A stretch of 64,000 nucleotides of DNA from Rhizobium jaguaris (GCF_003627755.1 NZ_CP032695.1:930001-994000); one strand, 5' to 3'; shown: positions 17,067 to 28,495, counted from the first letter of the stretch. Numbers and translations are program-made. Notes: generated by a model from the sequence alone, not told the origin.

Positions 17067-17079
17067 ATTTGTATGCAAA
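17067..17079. promoter_or_regulatory. Candidate operator, copy 2 (ATTTGTATGCAAA)
   Basis: Identical to the site at 16864-16876, 203 bases away, in the same intergenic region (16754-17129). The GTATGC core is shared with the palindromes in the nicA/nicC promoter region, although the flanks differ. Two sites would permit looping or control of alternative promoters of the importer operon. Confidence 0.5.
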
Positions 17080-17091
17080 GTAATATGGCTC

Positions 17092-17124
17092 ATTGGCGCC
17101 TGTCAAGTTCCATCAGGCGCCAAT
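17092..17124. terminator. Hairpin after the GH63-like gene
   Basis: Perfect 11-base arms (ATTGGCGCCTG and CAGGCGCCAAT) with an 11-base loop lie six bases beyond the minus-strand GH63-like stop. There is no T tract directly after the stem on the minus strand, so it may slow rather than fully stop transcription of the nicA-nicB-glycosidase operon. Confidence 0.5.
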
Positions 17125-17129
17125 GCCAT

Positions 17130-19358
17130 TCACACTGTCAAAAAATAGACATCGAGTTTCCGCTTATGTGCGGCTTTCATGATATCGAGACGCGCGCCAT
17201 CGGAACCCGCCTCGAAACGAACCTCCTGGCCATCGAGACGTGCCGCCACGATGCGGTCGGGCTCAACGTTCGGAAGGGCGAGAAACCCGTCGCTGCTCGT
17301 CGGAGCGATAGTGCAGGAGAAGCGTGCATCGCTGACAGCGATCTGCGTGAACGATGTTTGCAGGTTGGTCTTCAGCGACGCGCGGCCGTCCAGGTTCATT
17401 TCCAGCAGGCCATTGGCGATCGAGACCGAAAGCATTCCTGAAGGCGACAGCATCGGCCCCACGGAAAGGTCAGTGCCGGCATTGTGAAGGGTCCAGCCGG
17501 TCCACGGGTCGAAGTCGATGATCTCGCCGACCGCCATCAGTGGAAGCATGGCGGCCCAGATGTAGAACGGATCCGTATCGCCCTGGTCCATTGCCTCGCC
17601 TGTCGTGGCGTTGTAGTTCTCCGCCGCGATCCGGTCCGTGCTCCAGGACTTCATGAAGAGCTCGTAACTCTGCCGCGCGAGCTTACTTGCCCCTGCCGCA
17701 AAGCCATAGCGGCGCAGGCCGAGCCAGACCATGTAGTTGACGTTTGGCCAGATGCGGCCACGCCAGTAGACATTGTCGGCAAAAGCGGGATCGTCACGCG
17801 TCGCGTTCGGCAGGACGTAGTCCCCGCCGAAGGTGGTTTCGTTGCTGAGGTGCTGGAGCAACTTCTCAGCCTGCTCGGGCGTAGCTGCGCCACATAGCAG
17901 GGGATAGAAGCTGGTCGGCGAAAGCGACCGCACAAAGCCGCCCTGACGCTGCCGGTTGGCGAAGATGTTGCGGCTTTCATCCCACAGGTTTTCCGAGATC
18001 AGCTTGCGGCAGCGTTCGGCGATGGCCGCGAATTCGCGGGCATCATCATCCTTGCCGAGAACCTCAGCTATCTTCGACAGCATCTCGGCATCAAGCACCG
18101 CCGCGCAATTCAGCCCGAGATCGAATGTCGACAGAGTACGCGCGATGGGATCATAAACGGCCTCGTCATGGGTGGCCGAATTGTCCATGCCTGTTTCGTT
18201 GCGCGCGGCAAAGTGTGTGCCCTTGTAGAGGCCTTCGCCTACATCCGATGTGCCGCAGGACAGCAGGCCGAAAGCGTCGGGATCGCGGTGCCCGCGCCAC
18301 CAGCGTTGATTGCGGGCCAGCGCATCGTAGCTTGCTGCCAGCAACGAACGCTCGCCTGTACGCTGATAGAGCTGCCAGGCAACGAGCGCGCCGTTCGGAT
18401 GCTGGCTGCGGTCCACCCAGGCATCGTTCGAGGTGACGATGCAGGCGATGTTCCCCTGGGGGGTGGCGCTTGCCATCGCCGTTGCCATGTTCTCCCGGGC
18501 CAAATCTGCGTCGAAGACGCCGGCCAGCAAGGCAGCAAACAGCTGGTCATTGTACCAGACGGCAAATTTGCCGAGATTCCAGATTCGCGTAACAGCCGTG
18601 TAGGGCCGGGAGTTGGTCTGATCCCAGATCGTGTTCCAGGCGACGACGTCGCGGATCGCGTCCAGGGATCCTTCGTAGGTGCCATTATGGGCGGTGGGAG
18701 CGGTGCTCGGGTGGCCGGCCGCAAGGCAGGTCTGTGCCTTGACAATCGCAAGCTCGGCGCTGTCGGCCACGGCGGCGGCGTAGGCTCCCAGGCGCATCAT
18801 TTCCAGGTTGAAGCGCAGGGCGATCACTGGCGCCTCGTTTTTCCGGCTCGCAGTGTAGAAATATCCATTTGCCTCGAAATCGGCGCGCAGGTCGTCGATC
18901 GTGTCATGGCCAGTCACATGCACCGGCGCCTCCGCCGTTGCAACCGCCACGAAGCGCGTGCCGATCTTGACGAGTGTCACGTTGCGACCAGCTTCATGCG
19001 TGACCACTTCTCCGCTGTCTGCCGAAATCGCCACGGTCAGCCAGAAGCGCAGGCCCCATTCGCCACCGGCCTTGCCCTCCCAGCTTCCGCGAACCGCGAA
19101 AGGATCGGATTTCTCGGTTCTGAAGGCGACCGTAGTTCCGCTATGCTCCGTTTCCAGTTCGATCAACGATCCGTCGATGGCATGGCGGCCAAGCCGCACC
19201 GTGTCGCGTCGCGGCTCGATGGCCGATGTCGTGCGGCTGCGCGTGGAATAGAGAACGGGAGTGACGCGAACGCCGAGCGGCAAGAATACCATTTCCGCCG
19301 GTCGATCGGACCAGCTGTTCCAGGCGCGCATCAAGGGTACGGTAGAATGTTTCAGCAT
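17130..19358 (-). CDS. GH63-like (alpha/alpha)6-barrel glycoside hydrolase
   Basis: A 742-residue protein of the clan containing GH63 and GH37 enzymes. An N-terminal beta-sandwich region (about 1-190) is followed by the helical barrel with the recognisable stretches AWNTIWDQTNSRPYTAVTRIW (about 240-260), DNSATHDEAVYDP, VYWRGRIWPNVNYMVWLGL and AENYNATTGE, the last two being GH63 hallmarks. Such enzymes are inverting hydrolases acting on alpha-glucosides, mannosylglycerate or related glycosides; the substrate here is not evident. No signal peptide. It starts five bases after the GH106-like gene and ends the nicA-nicB operon. Confidence 0.82.
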   Translation of the reverse strand: MLKHSTVPLMRAWNSWSDRPAEMVFLPLGVRVTPVLYSTRSRTTSAIEPRRDTVRLGRHAIDGSLIELETEHSGTTVAFRTEKSDPFAVRGSWEGKAGGEWGLRFWLTVAISADSGEVVTHEAGRNVTLVKIGTRFVAVATAEAPVHVTGHDTIDDLRADFEANGYFYTASRKNEAPVIALRFNLEMMRLGAYAAAVADSAELAIVKAQTCLAAGHPSTAPTAHNGTYEGSLDAIRDVVAWNTIWDQTNSRPYTAVTRIWNLGKFAVWYNDQLFAALLAGVFDADLARENMATAMASATPQGNIACIVTSNDAWVDRSQHPNGALVAWQLYQRTGERSLLAASYDALARNQRWWRGHRDPDAFGLLSCGTSDVGEGLYKGTHFAARNETGMDNSATHDEAVYDPIARTLSTFDLGLNCAAVLDAEMLSKIAEVLGKDDDAREFAAIAERCRKLISENLWDESRNIFANRQRQGGFVRSLSPTSFYPLLCGAATPEQAEKLLQHLSNETTFGGDYVLPNATRDDPAFADNVYWRGRIWPNVNYMVWLGLRRYGFAAGASKLARQSYELFMKSWSTDRIAAENYNATTGEAMDQGDTDPFYIWAAMLPLMAVGEIIDFDPWTGWTLHNAGTDLSVGPMLSPSGMLSVSIANGLLEMNLDGRASLKTNLQTSFTQIAVSDARFSCTIAPTSSDGFLALPNVEPDRIVAARLDGQEVRFEAGSDGARLDIMKAAHKRKLDVYFLTV

Positions 19359-19363
19359 GGTTC

Positions 19364-22054
19364 TTATTCCGGTCTGTTTTGCAGCGGTATGAGCAGGGGT
19401 CTGGCTGTCAGCCCGCTCTTGTCCGGGCCGCTGCCGAGATAGGGTGTATTGTCGTAATAGCGGTTTGCCGCCGTGTTGGCGACGTGAAGCTCGAGTTCAT
19501 GGGTGCCGGCGGCAAGGTGGCCGAGAGCGAAGCGATAGGGCCGCCAGCCACGGCGTCCCACTTTGGTTCCATCGATATAAGAAGTGGCCGCCGTATTAAC
19601 GGTCGGCAGTTCCAGCATCCAGTCGGCGTCGGTTTCCGTTGTGAAGGAAAGCCGGTAGATGCCCGTGCCGCTGAAGGCCGGAAAGCCTTGCTCTTCCCAG
19701 CCGCCGTCAACGGAGATGGGCGCGAAGGCCCGACCTTCACCGGCCGCGAATATCCAGCCTTCCGCCAAGGCGATGAGCTGGCTTCGGTCAAGCGCCGGTC
19801 GGCTCGATAGTAGGCTTGTTGCGACTGCCGCCCGTCCGTTCTGATGGAGACGGATGCAGCGAACTTCGTGCGGTTCCAACTCTACGGTCAGTTTCTGAAC
19901 GGCGGCGATGGCTTCGACAGACCCGTGTTCCGCGTCCCATATCGCATAATCGAAGCCATCTCCGAGCAGGATGTCAAAGCCGATATCCTCTGCGCCATCG
20001 TTGAAAACGACCATCCGCCACCAGCCGTCAACATCACGCCCGATCCATTGCCACGGCCTCTGGCCCGAAATTTGCGGACCGTCGAGCGTCAGGGTCGACA
20101 GGAGGGCGGACACCATTTCGGCATTGGGCATCGCTGTGGTGTGCGACGTGACGCCAACTGGGCCGTAGGCTTTCTCGCCCGTGCAAACCGTGGAGACGGT
20201 TTCGCCCGAAGACCAGATCCGACCGCCGGCCTTCGTGAAGGCATCGAGCGTTTGAATCGTAACAGCCGTTTCCAGCACCGTCACCGAAGGCAGCACCACC
20301 GCGTCGAATGCGAGACCGGATGCAAGCAGGCGTCCATCTTCTATAGCCGCGTCTACAAGATCCGCCTCGCTCACGAACATGAAATCGCAATCCTGAGCCA
20401 GCAGCTGCTCGCACCAGGCGCCGATATGGGTGGCATGGCTGTGGCGAGGTCCTTCCGCAAAGGCGGTGTAGAGAGGATAGAGAATTGCCACAGGCGCCCG
20501 CGGCTTTGCGGGCTCGATGAAGGCGGAAACACGCGCGGTTTCCTCGGCGAAAAGGTCGTGATAGGGCCACCAAGGCTCGAAATTGATGCCGGGTGCGAAG
20601 TCGAAACGCGGATTGATGAACGGGGTCGGATCGTTGTCACGTCCATCGGTTTGGTAGACGCCGTGCCAGAGGAACTGCCGGGTGCCAAGGCAGGCAAGGC
20701 GGATCGCCTGGGCACGCGCTGCCTCCAGCGTCACCTCCCATTGGCCTGCCGCGCGCACCTCGGTGCGCTCGGCGCTGAAATAAGTCTCAACGACGCAGCG
20801 GCTGCGTCCGTTCGAGCGGGCGACAGAATCACCCATTTTCGGGGCGAGCTGTGGCAAGAGATTGTTCGCGTCCACGGCCGTCTCGTGCCTGAGAGCATCG
20901 ATGCCGAAGAAATCCGCTGCCGGCGCGACGCGTGGATCGATGCTGGTGAAGCCGCCATTGAGCGCCCAGGAGCTGACATGAGCGAGCATCTCATGTCCGG
21001 TGAGAACGATCCGCTTTTCTTCTGCCCAGTTCCTGAGCGTGACGAAGAACGCTTCGTTCATCAGTGTGGAATAAGCCGCGTGAAAAAGCGCGCGCAGCCG
21101 CAGGGTCTCCGGCCCAACGTCGTGCACCACCGCGAGCAGGGCGATGGCGAATGACACTTTCGTCTTTGAAGCAACATGGTCTCGCAGGGCAGGCGCAAAC
21201 AGCAGGCTGTTGCCGGGATTGCCCGCGATCTGGTCCCAGCGATAGAAGCCCGGCGCGGGTTGATCGTAGAAAACCGATCCAACGGGATCCGGCACTCGCT
21301 CCTCGCCAAGTGCTGTGACAAGCGGCTCCAGGCCGACCTCGATAAAGCGGTCGGCTGCTTCCGGCAGCAGATAGTTGATGATCCTTGATGTCGCGGAGCG
21401 CGCGGTTACGAAGACCGTCAGCGTCCAGCCAGATGCGATTGCGCCATCGTAAGAATAGCCGCAGGACGCAGGATCGGAACCTGCAAGGCTGACCTGCGAT
21501 GTCACGTCGACGATCTGGTCGCGCCTATCGATTGCGCCGGAGGGATGCAGCAATGCTGCCTCGACAGTCCATTCGCACCACTCGATGCGCCCGCCTTCAT
21601 ATTGCCATGCGATGATATCCGCACCCATCTTCAGCGTGAATGACGGATGGATGCCGTTGATCTTGCCCTGTACATCTGCCGAAGACACCCAGAAAAGGTG
21701 GCGCTCGCGCAGCTCGTCGCGCCCTTCCACGGTCCTGCCACCAGCATGTCCGCTGATCCAGTTATAGTCGTCATAAATGCCAAGCTTGAGCCCGAGTTGA
21801 GCCGCGATGTCGGCGGCCAGCCTGTAGGCTGACAGATAGTCCGGTGACAGGTACTGCTCGCGCGGCAGGGCGAGGCGCGCCTGGATTAGGATGGTGCCTA
21901 TGCCCTTCGCCTGGAAATCGGCAAGCTGTGTCCGGCAGGTCGCCTCATCGGGAATGCTATGCCAGAACCAGTAGGCTGAAGGACGAAATGCGGCAGGCGG
22001 GCGCTCAAAGAGGGCCCTACTTTCCATATCTGCAATGGCCGCTGTTTCAGGCAA
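19364..22054 (-). CDS. GH106-like glycoside hydrolase (alpha-L-rhamnosidase-type)
   Basis: An 896-residue protein. A TTG at 22054 is preferred: TGAGGA lies seven bases upstream and it avoids overlap with nicB; the open frame itself reaches 22084. The beginning, FRPSAYWFWHSIPDEATCRTQL and GIGTILIQARL, matches the start of the GH106/related barrel, followed by KLGIYDDYNW. The C-terminal about 120 residues form a galactose-binding-like beta-sandwich (GIYRLSFTTETDADWMLELP ... GTHELELHVANTAANRYY). GH106 enzymes release L-rhamnose from plant glycosides, but distant members of the group are uncharacterised. No signal peptide. It sits in the nicAB operon, which is odd for a sugar enzyme. Confidence 0.75.
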   Translation of the reverse strand: MPETAAIADMESRALFERPPAAFRPSAYWFWHSIPDEATCRTQLADFQAKGIGTILIQARLALPREQYLSPDYLSAYRLAADIAAQLGLKLGIYDDYNWISGHAGGRTVEGRDELRERHLFWVSSADVQGKINGIHPSFTLKMGADIIAWQYEGGRIEWCEWTVEAALLHPSGAIDRRDQIVDVTSQVSLAGSDPASCGYSYDGAIASGWTLTVFVTARSATSRIINYLLPEAADRFIEVGLEPLVTALGEERVPDPVGSVFYDQPAPGFYRWDQIAGNPGNSLLFAPALRDHVASKTKVSFAIALLAVVHDVGPETLRLRALFHAAYSTLMNEAFFVTLRNWAEEKRIVLTGHEMLAHVSSWALNGGFTSIDPRVAPAADFFGIDALRHETAVDANNLLPQLAPKMGDSVARSNGRSRCVVETYFSAERTEVRAAGQWEVTLEAARAQAIRLACLGTRQFLWHGVYQTDGRDNDPTPFINPRFDFAPGINFEPWWPYHDLFAEETARVSAFIEPAKPRAPVAILYPLYTAFAEGPRHSHATHIGAWCEQLLAQDCDFMFVSEADLVDAAIEDGRLLASGLAFDAVVLPSVTVLETAVTIQTLDAFTKAGGRIWSSGETVSTVCTGEKAYGPVGVTSHTTAMPNAEMVSALLSTLTLDGPQISGQRPWQWIGRDVDGWWRMVVFNDGAEDIGFDILLGDGFDYAIWDAEHGSVEAIAAVQKLTVELEPHEVRCIRLHQNGRAAVATSLLSSRPALDRSQLIALAEGWIFAAGEGRAFAPISVDGGWEEQGFPAFSGTGIYRLSFTTETDADWMLELPTVNTAATSYIDGTKVGRRGWRPYRFALGHLAAGTHELELHVANTAANRYYDNTPYLGSGPDKSGLTARPLLIPLQNRPE

Positions 22055-22064
22055 TGTGTGTTCC

Positions 22065-25000
22065 TCAATGTGCGGTGGCGGCAACGCGCTGCAATGCCGC
22101 CGATGTGTCGCTCCAGGCCGGCTTGTCCGGCGCGAAACGGGCGCGCAGGTAGTTGGTGAGATCCTTCACCTGTGTCTCGTTTAACGTATCGCGGAATGCT
22201 GGCATGGACATGACTTCTGGCGCTTCGCGGCCGGTGGTTTCCGCAAGGATAGCCGGGGCTTCGACACCGCCGAGGATTGTCTGGATGAGATTGTTGGGCG
22301 TGTCGGCATGCAGATTGCTGTTCAGCGCCAGCGATGAGAGGACCGTGTTGCCGGTATGGCAGGTGGCACAGGCGGCATTGAATATGCGCTCGCCCTTGGG
22401 CGAAACCAGCGCCGCACTGACCTTTGCCGCCTCGCTGGCTGCAATCGCCGCCTGGCTCTGGGCCACGGCCTTCGAAGGCTCGCTGTCCCTGTTTAGGCTG
22501 GCCAGATAATTTGCCATGGCCCGGATGTCGGAGTCCGGCAATGGCTGCATGACCTCAACCACGTGCGCCATCGGGCCGGCGGCACTGCCGTGGTCGCGGG
22601 AATGACCCGTGCGCAGGTAGTCGTAGAAGGCATCTTCTGTCCAGCTGACCGGAGCCTTGGCCATGGCGTTAAGGGCAGGTGCCTCCCATCCATCGGCAAA
22701 GCCGCCCGAGAGATGGGCGCTTCCGGTCTTTTCAGCACCCAGCGCATTGCGTTCGGTGTGGCAGGCGGAACAATGACCGAGCGTCTCGACAAGATAGGCG
22801 CCCCTGTTCCAGGTGGCATTGCGCGTCTGGTCGTAGGTCATGGGCGCCGACTTCAGGAACAGCGCATTCCACCCTGCCATCATCATGCGGATGCTGTAGG
22901 GAAACTTGAGCTTTGTCTCCGGCACCTTTTCCGCCACCGCGGTCTGCGTCATCATGTAGGCGTAGAGCGCCTGCAGGTCTGCATCTTCAGCGCCAGCGAA
23001 CGATGTGTAGGGATGCGCCGGATAGAGATGGTGGCCATCGCGGCTGATGCCTTCACGCATGGCCCGCTCGAAGGCGGTGTAGGACCAGGCACCGATACCG
23101 TTTTTCACGTCAGGTGTGATGTTGGTGGCATAGACCGTGCCGAATGCCGTGTCGAAGCGTCGACCGCCGGCAAAGGGCGTGCCGTCATTGCCGACATGGC
23201 AGACATTGCAGGCGCCCGCCGCAGCGGCCAGGCGGCCGCGCTCGATCGTCGCTGCGCTGTAGACATTCACGTCCGGCCGCTCGATCGTGGCGATCGCCGG
23301 CCGCCATGGGGATGCGATCGCCACTAGCCCTGAAATTGCGGCCGCGGCTCCGGCAGCCGAGATGCCGATATTCCACCACCGCTTCCTTTTCGCGGGCGGT
23401 GCGGGAGGCGAGGTGGGCGTATCGCCCTTCAGCGCTGCCAGCACCAGTTCCGGCGTCAGCGGCAGTTCGCGGAAGCGTATGCCGGTTGCATCATAGACCG
23501 CATTGGCGATGGCCGAGGCACTCGGGACCGAGGCGGATTCGCCGACGCCAAGCGGCGGCTCGTCCTGCCTCGGAACCATCAGCACGTCGATATCGGGCAA
23601 TTCGGGGAAGGTGATGAGCGGATAGCCGCCCCATTCCTTCGAGGTGACGGCGGTGGAGGAAAACTCGACGCGTTCCTTCAATACCCGGCTGGTGGACTGG
23701 ATGACGTTACCGTGAATCTGGTGCCGCACCCCGTCGGGGTTGATCATCATCCCGGAATCCTGCGCGCAGATCACCTTTGTCACCGCGATCTCGCCGGTCT
23801 TGGTGTTGACGGCGACATCGGCCACCCAGGCGGCCCAGGCGGCGGCCTTGCCAGGGAACGGACCGTGGATATAGACAGCATAGGCAAAGCCGCGGCCGTA
23901 AAGCAGATCGCCTTCGCCGCCATGTGTGCCCCATTTCGTGTGGGGCACCCAATTCGCCCGCTCCGCCAGGGCGTGCACAAGGTCGACGGCGCGGGGATCG
24001 TGAAGGTATCGCAGCCGGTATTCGATCGGATCGACGCCGGCCGCGGCCGCCAGCTCGTCAATATAGCATTCATGCGCGAAGGTGTTCGGCATCGCGGAGA
24101 CGCCGCGGAACCACGAGGCCCGGGCAATCGGCGGCATGTCGTGGACGGTGACCCGGAGATTGCCATAGGCATAGGGCGGGATCGCCGTGCGGTCACCCAT
24201 CTGCACCACGTCGGACACCGGCGGTACCTTGCCGGTCAGGATCAGCGATAATGTCGGTGCGAGATTGGACGGATAGCGCGTCTCGAAGTCATAGGCCGAA
24301 GGACCGCCCTCAAGATCGAGGCCGCCGCGCACGTCGATGATCTGGGCAGCGCCCTTGGGCTCCCAGGCATGCTCCTGCTCCCGCGTGAGCTGCACGCGCA
24401 CTGGCGCGCGTACGGCGCGCGACAGAAGCGCGGCATCGGCTGTCACATCGTCGGCGCAGTTGCGGCCATAGCAGCCGGCGGCTTCCAGGCGCTCCACGAG
24501 GATCATGTCCTCGGGCATGTCGAGGAGGAGTGCCAGATCGCGACGCATGGGGAAGGGGTTCTGCGTGCCCGACCACACGGTCAGGCCGGCCTCGCTGTAA
24601 TCGGCCACGGCGCAGGACGGCCCGATCGAGCCGTGCATCTGGTAGGGCCAGATATAGGTGCGGTTCATCGGCTCGGCGCTGCCGGCCAAAGCCATCTCGA
24701 CATTGCCGCGATCGATCAGCTTGCGCGGCGTGGCGGGATTGGCGCGCAGCGCTATCTCCGGCGCATTCAGATCCGGCCATTCCGGCGGCTCCCGCCAGAT
24801 AACCTTCAGCGTCTTCGCGGCCTCGATGGCGATTTCCTCGCGCGTCGCGACCACGCCGACGAAATCACCAATGGCGACGACGCCAACGACGCCATCGATA
24901 TGCGCGATCGAGCTTTCATCGATGGAAATGAGACTGTTGCCGACATGCTCGCCGTGGTCGAAACCGGCATAGAGCGGTCTGATGACCCGGCCATGCAGCA

Positions 25001-25613
25001 TGCCGGGCACACGCACATCATGCACGTAGATCCATTGGCCAGTCGCCTTCGCCGGGATGTCCACGCGCGGTCGCGAGGAGCCGACGATGCAGTAGGCAGA
25101 CGCGGGCTTCAGCTCGGCACTGGCGTCGATCGAGAGGCGCACATGCTCTCCCGCGACGAGTTCGCCGAAGGTGAAGCTCCAGTTCGCTCCATTGCCGGCG
25201 CGGATGACGCCGTCTTCAAGGACAAGGTGCTCGACCGCGGTGCCCTTCAGGGCAGCAGCCTTCGCCATCAGGTGATGACGCGCCGTTGCCGCGGCCTGCC
25301 GGAGCGGCACGGCGGTTATTTGGATTGTCTCGCTGGCGATGGTGGCGCCCTGGTTGGGGGCTGCGGAAGTCGCGCCCAGTACCATTTCCACATGCTCGAA
25401 GGGAACGTGCAGTTCCTCAGCTACGATCTGCGCCAGCGATGTACGGATGCCGGTTCCCAGATCGACATGCCCGTTGAATGCCTTGACGCGACCGTCACCA
25501 TCGATGGCGATGTAGAGCTCGGCTGCATCGCCCAGGGATGCATCGGAGAGGATGAGCAGGATGTTGGCGGTTGCGAGGTAGGTAGCCTTCGGCGCTTCGC
25601 GGTGGACGCTCAT
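22065..25613 (-). CDS. nicB: Nicotinate dehydrogenase large subunit (molybdopterin plus triple cytochrome c)
   Basis: An 1182-residue fusion matching the architecture of Pseudomonas putida NicB. Residues 1 to about 740 form the xanthine-oxidase-type molybdenum cofactor domain (AFNGHVDLGTGIRTSLAQIVAEE, GVSAMPNTFAHECYIDELAAA, GVGESASVPSASAIANAVYDA). A single hydrophobic segment (about 755-775) anchors it, then three c-type heme motifs follow: CNVCH, CSACH and CATCH. With NicA it hydroxylates nicotinate at C6 to 6-hydroxynicotinate and passes electrons through the hemes towards the respiratory chain. Its start overlaps the nicA stop (ATGA). The large length is normal for this family. Confidence 0.94.
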   Translation of the reverse strand: MSVHREAPKATYLATANILLILSDASLGDAAELYIAIDGDGRVKAFNGHVDLGTGIRTSLAQIVAEELHVPFEHVEMVLGATSAAPNQGATIASETIQITAVPLRQAAATARHHLMAKAAALKGTAVEHLVLEDGVIRAGNGANWSFTFGELVAGEHVRLSIDASAELKPASAYCIVGSSRPRVDIPAKATGQWIYVHDVRVPGMLHGRVIRPLYAGFDHGEHVGNSLISIDESSIAHIDGVVGVVAIGDFVGVVATREEIAIEAAKTLKVIWREPPEWPDLNAPEIALRANPATPRKLIDRGNVEMALAGSAEPMNRTYIWPYQMHGSIGPSCAVADYSEAGLTVWSGTQNPFPMRRDLALLLDMPEDMILVERLEAAGCYGRNCADDVTADAALLSRAVRAPVRVQLTREQEHAWEPKGAAQIIDVRGGLDLEGGPSAYDFETRYPSNLAPTLSLILTGKVPPVSDVVQMGDRTAIPPYAYGNLRVTVHDMPPIARASWFRGVSAMPNTFAHECYIDELAAAAGVDPIEYRLRYLHDPRAVDLVHALAERANWVPHTKWGTHGGEGDLLYGRGFAYAVYIHGPFPGKAAAWAAWVADVAVNTKTGEIAVTKVICAQDSGMMINPDGVRHQIHGNVIQSTSRVLKERVEFSSTAVTSKEWGGYPLITFPELPDIDVLMVPRQDEPPLGVGESASVPSASAIANAVYDATGIRFRELPLTPELVLAALKGDTPTSPPAPPAKRKRWWNIGISAAGAAAAISGLVAIASPWRPAIATIERPDVNVYSAATIERGRLAAAAGACNVCHVGNDGTPFAGGRRFDTAFGTVYATNITPDVKNGIGAWSYTAFERAMREGISRDGHHLYPAHPYTSFAGAEDADLQALYAYMMTQTAVAEKVPETKLKFPYSIRMMMAGWNALFLKSAPMTYDQTRNATWNRGAYLVETLGHCSACHTERNALGAEKTGSAHLSGGFADGWEAPALNAMAKAPVSWTEDAFYDYLRTGHSRDHGSAAGPMAHVVEVMQPLPDSDIRAMANYLASLNRDSEPSKAVAQSQAAIAASEAAKVSAALVSPKGERIFNAACATCHTGNTVLSSLALNSNLHADTPNNLIQTILGGVEAPAILAETTGREAPEVMSMPAFRDTLNETQVKDLTNYLRARFAPDKPAWSDTSAALQRVAATAH

Positions 25614-26134
25614 GGCGAAACCTCGATCCTGTCTTCCGTTCCCGAACGGGCGGACTTTTCGGCCTTCGCGTAGGCGACGGCGCGGCGTGCTGCCGCAAGT
25701 ATTTCCATATGCGTGCCACAGCGGCAGAGATGATGCCGGAGCGCCGCCCGAATGTCGCTCTCGTCAGGCTCCGCCGTCGCTTCCAATAGGCCGGCGATGG
25801 CAATGATCATGCCATTCAGGCAATAGCCGCACTGCGCCGCGGCCTCTTCGATGAAGGCGCGCTGGACGACATGCAGATGGCCGGGCTTTCCGAGGCCTTC
25901 AAGCGTCGTGACCTTGCGGTCGCCGATTGCCTTTAGCGGCACAGCGCACGAGCGCACGGGCCGGCCATCGACGAGGACCGCGCAGGCACCGCATTCGCCG
26001 AGGCCGCACCCGTACTTCGGTCCGTTGAGGCAGAGATCGTTTCTGAGGATATAAAGGAGTGGCGTTGTGCCGCCGGCTACGATGTCACTGACAGTGCCGT
26101 TGACGTTCAAGCTGAATGAGGCGGCCTCTTTCAA
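25610..26134 (-). CDS. nicA: Nicotinate dehydrogenase small subunit ([2Fe-2S])
   Basis: A 174-residue iron-sulfur subunit with two [2Fe-2S] sites: the plant-type motif CLNGPKYGCGLGECGACAV (with the fourth Cys in RSC) and the C-terminal CGYCLNGM ... HHLCRCGTHMEI. It shuttles electrons from the molybdenum centre to NicB hemes. The start is TTG at 26134 with GGAG eight bases upstream; no ATG is available near it. The gene is the first of the minus-strand operon and is divergent from nicC, with a 356-base promoter region between. Confidence 0.93.
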   Translation of the reverse strand: MKEAASFSLNVNGTVSDIVAGGTTPLLYILRNDLCLNGPKYGCGLGECGACAVLVDGRPVRSCAVPLKAIGDRKVTTLEGLGKPGHLHVVQRAFIEEAAAQCGYCLNGMIIAIAGLLEATAEPDESDIRAALRHHLCRCGTHMEILAAARRAVAYAKAEKSARSGTEDRIEVSP

Positions 26135-26281
26135 AAGTCCCGCTCCACTGCGCGGTCACCGGCCAAAGTGAGGCCGCCGATACTCAAATACGCCATTATG
26201 CTGAAGGCCTCTTCCTGATGCCTGCAATCCATAATGACGCGATTGCAAATCACGTCACGCATCTGCTGTTCCTTGCTCATT

Positions 26282-26303
26282 TATAAAGCGTATGCACTTT
26301 ATA
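26282..26303. promoter_or_regulatory. Palindromic operator near nicA
   Basis: Perfect seven-base arms TATAAAG and CTTTATA flank CGTATGCA. The core AGCGTATGCACT is shared (one substitution) with the site at 26415-26428. It lies about 150 bases upstream of nicA in the divergent nicA/nicC region and is a likely binding site for the MarR protein encoded at 31113. Confidence 0.6.
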
Positions 26304-26404
26304 TGACCGTTTCTCCATGCGCGTGCATGTGCCGGCAACAGCGACGATAATGATATTTTTCAGAAAAGCCAGCAGGAATTTTTGCAAAAGTGCAGATGCC
26401 GCAC

Positions 26405-26432
26405 TTGCTATTTATAGCGTATGCGCTACAAA
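26405..26432 (+). promoter_or_regulatory. Candidate nicC promoter overlapping an operator
   Basis: TTGCTA (26405-26410), a 16-base spacer and TACAAA (26427-26432) form a reasonable sigma-70-type promoter ending about 58 bases before nicC. The palindrome at 26415-26428 occupies the spacer, so a bound repressor would block polymerase. Confidence 0.5.
26415..26428. promoter_or_regulatory. Palindromic operator near nicC
   Basis: TAGCG and CGCTA arms around TATG. It aligns with the site at 26282-26303 over AGCGTATGC[A/G]CT; the two GTATGC cores are 129 bases apart, one beside each divergent promoter. Confidence 0.6.
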
Positions 26433-26472
26433 ATTTGTCATGCTTCCAATTCCAGTTTACGCGTCCAGGTGA

Positions 26473-28424
<1,952 letters not shown>

Positions 28425-28495
28425 TTTTGGTGGTGAAGCGTTTTGCTTCGCCACTTGCCTGTTTTTCGACTTCCATGCAGCAGAGGATTTCATCC

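Noticed and set aside
23470..23490. A further GCGTATGC match inside nicB considered as an operator
   Set aside because: It lies within conserved coding sequence and lacks the symmetric flanks of the two promoter sites.
18168..25673. Long plus-strand open frames (424, 436 and 434 codons) opposite the glycosidases and nicB
   Set aside because: They are antisense shadows of genes with clear catalytic motifs; their translations are rich in His, Arg and Gly with no family signature.
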